The notes beneath the pieces are model-generated. The model did not search any database and was not told the DNA's origin. It saw nothing but the letters and a program-made list of their open reading frames with translations. A stretch of DNA of 53,321 nucleotides from an uncultured bacterium (GTDB lineage Bacteria; Verrucomicrobiota; Kiritimatiellia; CAIKKV01; CAITUY01): contig CAJBSZ010000247.1 of assembly GCA_903958395.1 (NCBI GenBank), positions 1 to 53,321 of the forward strand, given 5' to 3'. The stretch's first letter is position 1. Every line of letters starts with the position of its first letter. Shown here one piece after another: positions 53,011-53,321 of the stretch. Made by a program: the position numbers and the translations under genes.

Positions 53011-53321
53011 TTAATTCGACAACAAATGCGAGCTACTTGTGGAATCACAAGCCGCGTTCGTTCCAACGGGATTAAACGTGACCACACCACCCGCCGGGCA
53101 GTTTGTCGACGCCGCAGGATTCTTGATGTATTCCATCACTTCGGCCGTCACAACCGCAACGCCTGTGGCCTTCTTGGTCGCCAACGCCCACTGTTCCTTA
53201 CCCGATTCAATCTGACGCAGGTTGTTGATGCAGGCATTCTGCTGGGACTGCGTTCTCGCCTTCATAAACGAGGGAATGGCAATCGCCGCCAACAAACCAA
53301 TAATCGCCACCACAATCATGA
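53011..53321 (-). CDS. Type IV major-pilin/GspG-like pilin (copy B), 5' end beyond window
   Basis: 103 C-terminal codons of a pilin almost identical to copy A. The frame runs off the window edge inside the conserved N-terminal helix (MIVVAIIG), so the leader and start are not visible. Differences from copy A are confined to the C-terminal two thirds. The gap to copy A is 41 bases with no terminator, so both are probably on one transcript. Confidence 0.92.
   Translation of the reverse strand, partial: MIVVAIIGLLAAIAIPSFMKARTQSQQNACINNLRQIESGKEQWALATKKATGVAVVTAEVMEYIKNPAASTNCPAGGVVTFNPVGTNAACDSTSSSHLLSN

Larger units (their letters stand above)
52622..53321 (-). repeat. Tandem pilin repeat, 389-bp unit
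   Basis: Copies are offset by 389 bases. Over the 311 comparable bases I count about 14 differences. The 115 bases 52818-52932 and 53207-53321 are identical. The second copy continues beyond the window. Confidence 0.93.

Overview
This window looks like a chromosomal segment of a Gram-negative bacterium of the PVC superphylum, most likely Kiritimatiellota or Verrucomicrobiota. That placement is an inference. It rests on the very large secreted proteins with TSP3-like calcium repeats, LamG and PEGA-like modules, on C-terminal domains ending in F-Y-R, on pilins of the GFTLVE type, and on a PilM-N-O-P-Q order recalling the Akkermansia pilus-like locus. Genes for lipid A-type acyltransferases, an OmpA porin-like protein and a secretin imply an outer membrane. 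No mobile element, phage gene, CRISPR array, rRNA or tRNA was seen.

Layout. 1-6.6 kb: 3' part of a giant surface protein with tandem Ig-like repeats and two parallel beta-helix modules. 6.6-10.6 kb (minus): housekeeping operon murJ-rlmN-rsmB, joined by ATGA overlaps. 10.7-15.3 kb (minus): a sulfur operon with an exported persulfide-dioxygenase-like/rhodanese protein and two halves of a YeeE/YedE (TsuA-like) transporter, the second half carrying three rhodanese domains. 15.6-18 kb (plus): a PHP-like protein, a DRE-TIM aldolase-like protein and tadA. 18-22.7 kb: surface polysaccharide genes (O-antigen ligase-like, GT4, PAP2, and a divergent GT39). 22.9-26 kb: secreted aldose epimerase and two convergent LpxL-type acyltransferases.

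26-39 kb (minus): the pilus operon, in transcription order pilM, pilN, pilO, pilP-like, a small Ig-like probable lipoprotein, a 1993-residue LamG/TSP3/beta-propeller protein, a PilQ/GspD secretin, then ompA with its own strong terminator. 39.2-45.5 kb (plus): a small secreted protein, then minor-pilin genes (PilV-like, a very large PilW-like, and two tandem PilX-like beta-solenoid paralogues), followed at 45.6 kb by a PAS-PAS-DHp sensor fragment. 46.7-52.6 kb: a second glycan locus (GT4, B12/radical SAM, DUF2304, GT2, TMTC-like membrane TPR protein). The window ends in two nearly identical tandem pilin genes on the minus strand.

The main biological theme is a type IV pilus-like machine whose operons encode unusual large exported parts. 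The giant LamG/propeller protein could be a PilY1-like tip adhesin, the PilX-like proteins carry solenoid ectodomains, and both pilus operons start behind sequences matching sigma-54 promoters. The motor ATPases (PilB, PilT), platform protein PilC and prepilin peptidase PilD are not in the window.
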